Of a stretch of 20,736 bases of DNA, positions 13,585-20,736 are shown in pieces. The stretch covers positions 1 to 20,736 of the forward strand of contig JAHIKS010000012.1 in assembly GCA_018897475.1 (NCBI GenBank), read 5' to 3'. Made by a program: the position numbers and the translations under genes. How positions within the stretch are numbered: the first letter of the stretch is position 1; the number at the start of each line of letters is the position of its first letter. The notes under the pieces are model-generated. The model saw only the letters and a list, made by a program, of their open reading frames with translations, made no database searches and was not told the DNA's origin. The DNA is from Candidatus Altarchaeota archaeon (GTDB taxonomy: Archaea > Altiarchaeota > Altiarchaeia > IMC4 > QMZM01).

Positions 13585-16500
13585 AGAAGACATAAAGCGA
13601 TTCGCAGATTCAAAAACGATATTCAATAGGGGGGAGAGCTATTACCGGAACAATAAAATAAAATTTATGGATGTCGCAGTGGCAGGAGAAGAGATCACAG
13701 CCAGAGTCGAGGGCAATTATGGAGTGTATGACATTGATATTTGGTTTGATGAACATGGCATTGATGCAGATTGTGATTGTCCGTATGATGGTTATGGATG
13801 TAAACACATAGTTGCAGTTTTACTTAAGTTCCTTTATGAATTCAAAGACAACTACATTCATGAGCACACTCAAAAAAGAAAAAAGAAAGATAGTAATTCA
13901 TTGAACATCACCTTAGACATCATCACAGAACAAACTTCAAAACAAGCGGTTTTAGATGCCTTTGACATCATAGAAGAAAAGAAAATCAAGATAAAATCGT
14001 TAGATAATACAAAGATAATTGCGGAAATAGACGAAAGACCCACACAACCAGCATACATGAGACCAGGGAGGAATAAGGATAAGATAACAGTTGAGATTAA
14101 GAGGTTTTATTCTCTTCATGGGTTTGGTACTGAATGTGACTGTAGCAGGAGTTACCAAAATGCAAAATGCAAACACGCGACAGCAGTTCTCCTTGCACTA
14201 TTTTTACAAAAAAATAAGAAGCAACTGACAGAGGTAAAAAAAGAGTTTATCTCTAAAATCCGCTCAGAACGGTTTATGAATTTTGTTCATGAACTCGATT
14301 CAATATCCCTGGAAAAGCCAAAACATGCACGAAACTACGAATTTTACTTCGATATATCAAAAAAATCATCGCCTTATGACAACAAGTTTTCCATTTCAAT
14401 AAAGAAAAGATGTATTTTGAAATCTGGTAAACTTGGTGTACCATCCAATGTAAAAGAGAAATTATTAAGGGAATACTACGACACAATACCAAACAACAGG
14501 AAAATGGTATTTGAATCGTTTATGTATGTCCTGGAATATGATGATAAATGGGGATGGAATTCGAAAAATTTGATCAAGACGGAATTTAACAAGAACATCG
14601 ATAGCAAGCTATTAGGTGAATTGAAGGATCTGTATGGAGAGGATCCGCATGCCTTTGCAAACTCTGTGTTTCCACCTAAGAAAAGTGGAATTGAAATTGA
14701 CATAACCAAAAACAAAAAGCAAAAAAAGTTTTCGTTGAGATTGATGGTAAATGCTGGTGAACGAAAATTCCATCTTCGTAAAGAAGATATCAATTTCCTG
14801 GGGGTAGACCCTCTATGGGTTTGTGCCTTTGATAAAGAGCATAGATGTTTCATTATTTCTGAACTAGACTGTCAGCAGTCCACGATTGTAAGAACCTTAG
14901 CGAAGTTTTCAGATGCTGAATTAGAACTCGCGCAATTAAAGGATTTCATAGAGAAGTATTATCTGAAACTATCTAACCTTGGCAGGGTTAATCTGCCAAA
15001 AAACTACGATGTAGAAGAACAAAGTTTCAAGCCTGTTCCTCGTTTATTTCTCAGGGACTATGGCAATTCTTTTAGTGTTGAACTGCGGTTTCTCTACAAC
15101 AAAGAAGAGGTTTCATATGCTAACAAGCATGATATCGTGTTCAAGAACGATGAAGATAAGATCATCAAGATACAGAGGGAGTGGCAAAAAGAAAATGAAC
15201 ATTTTTCCAATCTTTTAGACAACCACACATCTGAACGCGACAATTTCTTTGTTCCATCAATAGACCCATATCTTTGGTTGGTTGATGTAGCAAACAATCT
15301 GGTTTCACAGGGCTATGAAATCTATGGAAAATCCGAATTACTCAACAACAGGGTTAGCACCGATGAGCCGAAACTGGAACTAATGGTTTCAAGCGGGATT
15401 GATTGGTTTGATTTAAAAGGTGATGTCTCCTTTGGAAAGGAGAAGATTCCGTTCGATAAGATCATCTCTTCAATAAACAATCATGAGAGATTTATTAAGC
15501 TAAGTGATGGTACTAGAGGAGCCATTCCAAAAAAATGGCTTAAGAAATTATCCGGTACTGTGGGTCTCCTTCAACATACTGAAAAAAACGGAGATATGAG
15601 GGCTTCAAGATCGCAGATCGCTCTGGTTGAGTCTTTACTGGACATTTCAGATAGGTCCAAGATTGACAAAAAATTTAAAAAGATAAAGGAGAAATTCTCA
15701 CGTTTCAGGGAAATACGAAAGGTTCCTCTTCCCAAAAAACTAAAGGGTGAATTAAGAGATTATCAGAAAGCAGGATACTACTGGTTACATTTTTTAAAGG
15801 ATTTCTCATTTGGTGGATGTCTTGCAGATGAGATGGGGCTTGGGAAAACGGTTCAATTATTGAGTTTATTACTCCATGAAAAAGAAAGAGGTATTAAAAC
15901 ACCCTCTATGACAGTGGTTCCAACATCTCTCGTATTCAATTGGGTAAATGAGGTTAAGAAGTTTACACCCTCATTAAAGGTTTATATCCACCACGGTTCG
16001 AACAGAGCCAAAAGAAGCAGCAGTATATGGAATAAAAAACCAGATTTGATCATTACCACTTATGGAACATTGAGGAACGACATAGATATATTTAAGAACA
16101 AAATTTTCAATTACATAGTCTTGGACGAATCCCAACACATAAAGAACCCCATCTCAAAAATTGCTAAAAATGTCTATGAATTGAGATCAAAACACAGATT
16201 GTCATTGACCGGAACACCGATTGAAAATAATTCTCTGGATCTGTGGTCTCAGTTTGCATTTCTCAATCCTGGGCTTCTTGGGAACATGGACTACTTCAAA
16301 AAAACCTTTGCGAGAAGTATTGAAAGAAAAAAAGATAAGGATAAGACAAATGCTCTTAAGAATATGATCAATCCATTCCTGCTCATGCGAAAAAAAGATA
16401 GGGTCGCAAAAGACCTTCCAGAAAAACAAATATCGATATTGTATTGTGAGATGAGCACGAAACAGAAAGATGTATACGAGTCCTGGAAATCAAAAATCAG

Positions 16501-17137
16501 AAGTGAAATCAAAACAGCGATGGAAGAGGATGGTTTCATGAAATCTAGGTTCAAAGTACTACAGGGACTTATGAAATTAAGACAGATATGTAACCACCCA
16601 ATACTCATAGATGAAAGTTTTACCGGAAACTCGGGCAAATTTGATATGCTGATAGAGCAGATAGAGGAGGTGATTGCTGAAGGTCACAAGGTTTTGGTTT
16701 TTTCTTCTTTCGTTAAGATGCTTCGCGTTTTTCGCGATGAATTCGAAAAGAAGAATATTGGATTTTCTTATCTGGATGGAAGTACGCGCAAGAGAAAGGA
16801 AGTAGTAGAGCAATTCCAGACAGATTCCAACATAAAGGCGTTCCTCATAAGTCTAAAGGCCGGAGGCCTGGGATTAAATCTTACAGAGGCAGACTACGTG
16901 TTCATTGTTGACCCATGGTGGAATCCTGCTGCAGAGATGCAGGCAATCGACAGAACCCATAGAATCGGACAGAAAAAGAATATCTTCGTTTATAAGGCCA
17001 TTACAAAAGATACTATTGAAGAAAAAATTCTCGAACTCCAGGAAAGTAAGCTTAATTTGGTTAAAAATGTAATTGAGGTGGATGATAGCCTTTTTAAGAA
17101 GTTAAACAAAAACGATATCGAAAAGTTATTTGCTTAG
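13562..17137 (+). CDS. SNF2-family ATPase with two SWIM zinc fingers
   Basis: The start is taken at ATG 13562 (1191 aa; a second ATG follows at once); the frame further upstream overlaps the small gene. Two SWIM motifs CxC...CxH are visible: Cys71, Cys73, Cys80, His82 and Cys192, Cys194, Cys203, His205. The middle (about 240-730) is a long region I cannot assign. The ATPase follows: LRDYQKAGYYWL, Walker A DEMGLGKT (756-763), DESQH (855-859), LTGTPIENNSLDLWS, then the helicase-C lobe with LISLKAGGLGLNL, WWNPAAEMQAIDRTHRIGQ (motif end near 1137). All ATPase motifs are intact, so it should be a DNA translocase or remodeller. DNA is AT-rich compared with the cobalamin genes. Related SNF2 proteins serve in transcription recycling, repair and phage defence; the role here is unknown. 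Confidence 0.9.
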   Translation: MMPKDLTEEDIKRFADSKTIFNRGESYYRNNKIKFMDVAVAGEEITARVEGNYGVYDIDIWFDEHGIDADCDCPYDGYGCKHIVAVLLKFLYEFKDNYIHEHTQKRKKKDSNSLNITLDIITEQTSKQAVLDAFDIIEEKKIKIKSLDNTKIIAEIDERPTQPAYMRPGRNKDKITVEIKRFYSLHGFGTECDCSRSYQNAKCKHATAVLLALFLQKNKKQLTEVKKEFISKIRSERFMNFVHELDSISLEKPKHARNYEFYFDISKKSSPYDNKFSISIKKRCILKSGKLGVPSNVKEKLLREYYDTIPNNRKMVFESFMYVLEYDDKWGWNSKNLIKTEFNKNIDSKLLGELKDLYGEDPHAFANSVFPPKKSGIEIDITKNKKQKKFSLRLMVNAGERKFHLRKEDINFLGVDPLWVCAFDKEHRCFIISELDCQQSTIVRTLAKFSDAELELAQLKDFIEKYYLKLSNLGRVNLPKNYDVEEQSFKPVPRLFLRDYGNSFSVELRFLYNKEEVSYANKHDIVFKNDEDKIIKIQREWQKENEHFSNLLDNHTSERDNFFVPSIDPYLWLVDVANNLVSQGYEIYGKSELLNNRVSTDEPKLELMVSSGIDWFDLKGDVSFGKEKIPFDKIISSINNHERFIKLSDGTRGAIPKKWLKKLSGTVGLLQHTEKNGDMRASRSQIALVESLLDISDRSKIDKKFKKIKEKFSRFREIRKVPLPKKLKGELRDYQKAGYYWLHFLKDFSFGGCLADEMGLGKTVQLLSLLLHEKERGIKTPSMTVVPTSLVFNWVNEVKKFTPSLKVYIHHGSNRAKRSSSIWNKKPDLIITTYGTLRNDIDIFKNKIFNYIVLDESQHIKNPISKIAKNVYELRSKHRLSLTGTPIENNSLDLWSQFAFLNPGLLGNMDYFKKTFARSIERKKDKDKTNALKNMINPFLLMRKKDRVAKDLPEKQISILYCEMSTKQKDVYESWKSKIRSEIKTAMEEDGFMKSRFKVLQGLMKLRQICNHPILIDESFTGNSGKFDMLIEQIEEVIAEGHKVLVFSSFVKMLRVFRDEFEKKNIGFSYLDGSTRKRKEVVEQFQTDSNIKAFLISLKAGGLGLNLTEADYVFIVDPWWNPAAEMQAIDRTHRIGQKKNIFVYKAITKDTIEEKILELQESKLNLVKNVIEVDDSLFKKLNKNDIEKLFA

Positions 17138-17162
17138 ATAGTTGTCAATCAACATAGATAGG

Positions 17163-18221
17163 ATGAAACTCAAAACAAGATCAGCACTAAATAAACTTGA
17201 GCAATGCGTCCATGGCTCAACAACTCAAGATGTGTTGGACTTCAGCACGAACACTTATCCGGTGAGATTGCCGGATGAAATCATTAAGGTGATAGAGGAA
17301 ACGATACCTCAACTGGGCAAGTATCCAGAAACCGACAGTAGAAAACTGAGGGAGAAGATAGCTGACTACATCAACGGCTCCTCGGATAATGTCATCATAG
17401 GAAATGGCGCAACCGAATTAATCAGATTAATCTCCTTCTGCTTTCCTGGAAACGTATTCATACCCGAGCCAACCTATGGAGAATACGAGTATTCCAGCAG
17501 AATGTATGGGTCAAGAATTTTCACACACAGAATTCCGCAAGAGGAGGAATTCCTGATTAATGAAGAGATATTGAAATTTCCCTCGAATACGAATCTGGTC
17601 TTTCTGTGCAATCCCAATAATCCCACTGGAAGGGTGATACCACAGAATTTGCTGCTTTCATTTCTTGAGGAAATAGAAGGTAGTGATGTGCTCCTTATGC
17701 TGGATGAGGCCTATTATGATATCTCTGATAGCTACACATTAATTGAGAAAGCGGCGGAGTTCAATAATCTCATCGTATTGAGGTCATTGAAGGGCTTTGG
17801 TTTATGCGGATTAAGGCTTGGTTATGCAGTGGCTAATGAGAGGGTTATAGAAATTCTGGACAGAACAAGACCACCATGGAATGTCAACGCAATAGCACAA
17901 AGAGTTGGCGATATCTGTCTTAATCATCCTCTCTTAGAGAAAATCAGGGGGACGGCAGTGAAAAGTAAAGAGGGGTTGCGTAAGGGTTTGGGGAGGCTCC
18001 CACTTAGGGTTTATCCATCCGAGAGCAACTTCTTCTTGATTAACATCAAAGATACTAACTACAGTTCCTCACAATTGACGGAATCGCTTCTGAACAAAGG
18101 CCTTTATGTCAGGGATTGTAGCTCATTCCACTACTTGAATGAGGACTACATTAGGATTGGTGTTAAAACACCCAATGATAATAGGATTTTGATAGAGAGA
18201 TTAGAGGAGGTTTTAGGGTGA
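17163..18221 (+). CDS. cobD: L-threonine-O-3-phosphate decarboxylase (HisC-like aminotransferase fold)
   Basis: CobD makes (R)-1-amino-2-propanol O-2-phosphate, the substrate of CbiB. This is a fold-type I PLP enzyme: VHGSTTQDVLDFSTNTYP near the N-terminus, FLCNPNNPTGRV, MLDEAYYD, and the PLP lysine in RSLKGFGLCGLRLGY (Lys210 from this start). The end motif YVRDCSSFHYLNEDYIRIGVKT is typical of CobD rather than histidinol-phosphate aminotransferase. The start is taken at ATG 17163; an in-frame TTG at 17142 would add seven residues. It resumes the cobalamin genes 25 bp after the SNF2 stop and overlaps cobZ by 4 bp. HisC activity cannot be excluded from sequence alone. Confidence 0.88.
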   Translation: MKLKTRSALNKLEQCVHGSTTQDVLDFSTNTYPVRLPDEIIKVIEETIPQLGKYPETDSRKLREKIADYINGSSDNVIIGNGATELIRLISFCFPGNVFIPEPTYGEYEYSSRMYGSRIFTHRIPQEEEFLINEEILKFPSNTNLVFLCNPNNPTGRVIPQNLLLSFLEEIEGSDVLLMLDEAYYDISDSYTLIEKAAEFNNLIVLRSLKGFGLCGLRLGYAVANERVIEILDRTRPPWNVNAIAQRVGDICLNHPLLEKIRGTAVKSKEGLRKGLGRLPLRVYPSESNFFLINIKDTNYSSSQLTESLLNKGLYVRDCSSFHYLNEDYIRIGVKTPNDNRILIERLEEVLG

Positions 18222-18613
18222 ATGAAATCTTAGAGAGGCTAGGGGTGGAGGAGGACGAGCTCGTAGAAGCTGCGTTTAATCTCTATGTCTCCCATGGCCT
18301 TGCTGAGGAAGAAGCAAAGACTAGATTCAGGGATTTATTAGATAAATACCTCAAGGACATTAATGTTTCCTCGCTACTGTGGGCCGGAATCCTGCTGAAT
18401 GAAAAAATTAAACCGGAGGAGAGAGTCGATTTGGTTGCCGATGAAATTCTTGGCATGGATATCGCAAACTATATTGCTGGAATTCGTGGCGTCTTTGAAT
18501 TTGTCAGGTATGATAAGGCAAAGCCCGGAATCCTGGGTAAATTGGACCCATTCCTGGACGATGTTGTTGGTGGACTGATAGCAGGAATAATGTCAAAAAT
18601 CTATGGGGATTAA
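18218..18613 (+). CDS. cobZ: Archaeal alpha-ribazole-phosphate / adenosylcobalamin-phosphate phosphatase
   Basis: The 131-residue protein resembles PgpA-like phosphatases, including the end motif GKLDPFLDDVVGGLIAGIMSKIYG and VADEILGMDIANYIAGIRG in the middle. In Methanosarcina mazei the CobZ protein of this type replaces the unrelated bacterial CobC. The start is GTG 18218, which overlaps the cobD stop (GTGA). It is supported by a strong GAGGAGG at 18204-18210, 7 bases upstream; the nearby ATG at 18222 is out of frame. The cobS ATG follows two bases after the stop. Confidence 0.87.
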   Translation: MNEILERLGVEEDELVEAAFNLYVSHGLAEEEAKTRFRDLLDKYLKDINVSSLLWAGILLNEKIKPEERVDLVADEILGMDIANYIAGIRGVFEFVRYDKAKPGILGKLDPFLDDVVGGLIAGIMSKIYGD

Positions 18614-18615
18614 AG

Positions 18616-19323
18616 ATGCGTTCATTAATGAGTTTTCTCACTACGATTCCGACAGGAAGTATGTCTGTGGGGGATGCTGCAAAGAAGTCATATCTCTTCC
18701 CAGTTATAGGATTATTCATAGGCCTAGTCGTTGGTCTGATCAGTTTTGTTCTCTTTCAGTATCTGAATCCGGCGTTGGCTGCTGTCTTCACTCTCTTTGC
18801 TCTCTATCAGATAACTGGAATAAATCATATTGACGGACTTACTGACTTTGCTGATGGAGTTTATACTCTGGGAGGTAAGGAAGGAAAGATAAAGGCGATG
18901 AAGGACACGCAGATGGGAGTTGCAGGGGTTCTGATGTTGTTTTTTATACTCGCACTCTACCTCTTTGGTTTTTATCAAGCCGTAGGCAATATTCTTTTTA
19001 TTGCAGTGGCTGAAATCTCAGCTAAAACCTCTATGCTGTTGGTGATGTTCCTCGGGAAACCAGGAGGTGATGGGATGGGTAGGATGTTTATGAAAAACCT
19101 GAACAGAAAAATGTTCCTCCCATCTCTGCTATTTTCATTTGTTGTTTGCTTCTATCTTACCAATTACTCTGGCCTTATTGCGTTGATGGTGGGTCTTTCC
19201 ACCTCCATCGCCATAACTCTAATCGCGCATAGGAATTTCGGTTATGTGAATGGGGATATTTTTGGTGCAGTAAATGAGATTTCAAGGCTGGTTGTTCTTT
19301 TGACGCTGATATCTTTAAAATGA
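18616..19323 (+). CDS. cobS: Adenosylcobinamide-GDP ribazoletransferase (cobalamin synthase)
   Basis: CobS joins adenosylcobinamide-GDP to the alpha-ribotide or riboside in the membrane. The 235-residue protein has the hallmarks: SFLTTIPTG near the N-terminus, GINHIDGLTDFADG (68-81, with the metal-binding Asp residues), KIKAMKDTQMGVAGV (91-105), and the later segment GKPGGDGMGRMF. Several hydrophobic segments are present, including ones around 26-50 and 104-125. Its product is dephosphorylated by CobZ if the phosphate is still present. The stop overlaps the cobY start (ATGA). Confidence 0.93.
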   Translation: MRSLMSFLTTIPTGSMSVGDAAKKSYLFPVIGLFIGLVVGLISFVLFQYLNPALAAVFTLFALYQITGINHIDGLTDFADGVYTLGGKEGKIKAMKDTQMGVAGVLMLFFILALYLFGFYQAVGNILFIAVAEISAKTSMLLVMFLGKPGGDGMGRMFMKNLNRKMFLPSLLFSFVVCFYLTNYSGLIALMVGLSTSIAITLIAHRNFGYVNGDIFGAVNEISRLVVLLTLISLK

Positions 19324-19880
19324 TGGCAATAATCATGGCAGGGGGGAGAGGAAGCAGAATGGATTTCGTGGAGAAACCGCTGATCAGAATAGGTAACGAA
19401 ACCATGCTGGAGAGAGTAGCAAATGCCCTGAGCGGTGCAGATTTAGATGCCTTGGTTGCAGTTTCAGAATACACCCCTAAAACTGCAGAAAAGGCCAGGG
19501 AGATGGGACTAAGGGTTGTAGGGACCCCGGGAGACGGTTACATACCAGATTGCCAGTTTTTACTGGATAGATTCAATCTTGATTCAGCACTGGTGGTTTC
19601 AGCTGACCTGCCCTTTATATCCCCTAAATTGATTAGGGAGGTGATTGAAGAATATAATCAAATCAGAAAACCGCTTTGTGTCGCTATCTCTGAAAGGGAA
19701 TACACCTCCATGGGATTCACGCCCAGTATAACCATCAGAGACAATAATGAAGTGCTGGTGCCGGTTGGCATCAACGTAATGGAAAGGAAAGAGAAAGAAA
19801 ACCACATCCACATTATAAGTGGTAGAGGGGCAATTAATATTAACACCATCAAAGAACTTGAGAGAGTAAAATGCCAGTAA
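19320..19880 (+). CDS. cobY: GTP:adenosylcobinamide-phosphate guanylyltransferase (archaeal)
   Basis: CobY activates adenosylcobinamide phosphate as the GDP derivative and is the archaeal non-orthologous replacement for bacterial CobU. The 186-residue protein is a MobA-like nucleotidyltransferase: MAGGRGSRM (6-14) with EKPLIRIG, ALVVSADLPFISPKLI, and a PVGINVM segment near the end. CobY lacks the kinase activity of CobU, which fits entry of the corrinoid through CbiB-made phosphate. The ATG at 19320 overlaps the cobS stop. A second ATG at 19323 is an alternative. The next gene begins 10 bp before its stop. Confidence 0.9.
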   Translation: MMAIIMAGGRGSRMDFVEKPLIRIGNETMLERVANALSGADLDALVAVSEYTPKTAEKAREMGLRVVGTPGDGYIPDCQFLLDRFNLDSALVVSADLPFISPKLIREVIEEYNQIRKPLCVAISEREYTSMGFTPSITIRDNNEVLVPVGINVMERKEKENHIHIISGRGAININTIKELERVKCQ

Positions 19881-20736
19881 TAATCTCAGACGATATAGGA
19901 AGCTTCCCTCTTCCCGGGGGTGTGAAGAGAGAGGGTCTGGAGGGCGAGGAATTCGAAGAGGTTGTTAGGGGCATCATGCAGAGAAAGATCTCTGCCGGGA
20001 TTCAGAGGCCGAACTATCCGCAAGTAAAGGATATGATTTCCCAGTTCTTTTCATCGATAGAAGAGTCCCAGGACGATGGGGAGGCCTGGCTGATAAAAAA
20101 AGAGGAGGCGAAGATTCCTGAGATAGAGATTATCGATGAGGTTGCAAGGGAGTATTACGAGAAGAATTCCAGGCCACTGGAGCTGAGGGTATGCGTTACA
20201 GGGCCGCTGGAGCTGTACCTGGGGAAGGTCGGGAGTCAGGTGCAGGGGGATTTGCTGATGAATCTGGCCGAGAGCGTCTCGAGGTTCGTGGAGAATTCCC
20301 TGGTTGACAAGGAGTATATGAAAACAAAGACCGTCAGCATCGACGAGCCCAGCCTGGGGCTGAACCCGAATATTGTGGCAGAACGGGAGGACCTGGTCAA
20401 GGCACTTGACCTGGCTGTGAAGCCTGCCAAGGGTCTGGACATTCAGGTGCATCTCCATGCGCCGAATTCTGCGGATTTGATTTATGAGACCGAGAACATC
20501 GGGATTATCGGGATTGAAACTGCGGAGGAGCCAAAATTCCTGGAGGAGATTGATAAAGGCGACCTGGAGCAGCACGACAAGTTCCTGAGGGTCGGCATTG
20601 CGAGGAGCAACATCTATGGGATTGCTGCCGATTATAAAGAAGGAAAAGGGATTGACGTCTGGAAGGATAAGGATTTTGGTGCCATGGTTAATGAGATGGA
20701 GAATGTGAATACTATGAAGAAAAGACTGGAGAATTC
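19871..20736 (+). CDS. metE: Core MetE-like methionine synthase (partial, runs off the right edge)
   Basis: Translation from ATG 19871 is open to the end (288 codons and two bases). It begins MPVIISDDIGSFPLPGG, then has IQRPNYPQVKDM, LRVCVTGPLELYLG, VSIDEPSLGLNP (155-166), and IIGIETAEEPKFL (212-224). These match the C-terminal catalytic barrel of MetE, as in the short archaeal enzymes that accept methyl groups from methylcobalamin or corrinoid proteins rather than folates. The usual zinc-ligand segment His-x-Cys appears as VHLHAPNS, with Pro198 where Cys is expected, while Glu216 is retained. The start overlaps cobY by 10 bp, so it is co-translated with the cobalamin genes. The 3' end is missing, so the second Cys cannot be checked. 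Confidence 0.78.
   Translation, partial: MPVIISDDIGSFPLPGGVKREGLEGEEFEEVVRGIMQRKISAGIQRPNYPQVKDMISQFFSSIEESQDDGEAWLIKKEEAKIPEIEIIDEVAREYYEKNSRPLELRVCVTGPLELYLGKVGSQVQGDLLMNLAESVSRFVENSLVDKEYMKTKTVSIDEPSLGLNPNIVAEREDLVKALDLAVKPAKGLDIQVHLHAPNSADLIYETENIGIIGIETAEEPKFLEEIDKGDLEQHDKFLRVGIARSNIYGIAADYKEGKGIDVWKDKDFGAMVNEMENVNTMKKRLEN

Noticed and set aside
17142..18221. Histidinol-phosphate aminotransferase instead of CobD
   Set aside because: The VRDCSSF end motif and placement directly before cobZ and cobS favour CobD, although the fold is shared.
1..20736. CRISPR arrays, tRNA or rRNA genes
   Set aside because: No regularly spaced repeats and no tRNA- or rRNA-like segments were noticed on either strand by eye.

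Overview
The window looks like chromosomal DNA from an uncultivated archaeon. It carries the archaeal-type cobalamin enzymes CobY and CobZ, a short 'core' MetE-like methionine synthase, a DUF92 membrane protein, archaeal-style lipoproteins with Thr-rich stalks, and AT-rich TATA-like boxes close to start codons. The style of the two surface proteins (VCxDG...DCP repeats, lamin-tail domain, a 'LLxxIDxWAxG' tail) recalls Altiarchaeota and other uncultivated Euryarchaeota. This placement is an impression, not a proof.

Layout. 1-327 has no convincing gene but holds a duplicated operator-like repeat. 328-1743 (+) encodes a DUF92 membrane protein and a lamin-tail lipoprotein. 1746-4806 (-) encodes a divergent PurD interrupted by a 340-residue LAGLIDADG intein, and a secreted DUF4430-like (transcobalamin beta-domain-like) protein. 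A 19-bp perfect palindrome sits in the gap between that secreted gene and the divergent cobalamin operon. 4884-11525 (+) is tightly packed, with overlaps or short gaps: btuC, btuD with a C-terminal extension, cbiB, btuF, a DPH6-like PP-loop ATPase, an asparagine-synthetase-like PP-loop ATPase with a zinc ribbon, and cobT. 11528-17137 (+) is an AT-rich interposed block: a SEC-C-like remnant, a DUF6155 gene, an unknown gene, a Cys-rich protein with a tesmin/TSO1-like CXC domain, a small gene broken by a 103-bp MITE-like element, and a 1191-residue SNF2 ATPase with two SWIM zinc fingers. 17163-20736 (+) resumes the cobalamin genes: cobD, cobZ, cobS, cobY, then a core-MetE-like gene running off the end.

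How the genes fit together. BtuF binds corrinoid outside the cell and BtuCD imports it. CobD makes aminopropanol phosphate, CbiB attaches it, CobY activates the product with GTP, CobT makes the alpha-ribotide, CobS joins the halves and CobZ removes the phosphate. This is the late half of cobamide synthesis plus uptake. No corrin-ring genes are visible, which fits salvage, although they could lie elsewhere. The secreted DUF4430-like protein may add extracellular corrinoid capture. The two PP-loop ATPases belong to families that amidate carboxylates and are the best candidates for an undescribed corrinoid step. The final methionine synthase belongs to a family whose core members use methyl-corrinoids, so it may be a consumer of the pathway.

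The clearest structural discovery is the MITE-like insertion at 13284-13386. It has perfect 13-bp terminal inverted repeats and a 7-bp target duplication, and removing it exactly restores a 98-codon reading frame.
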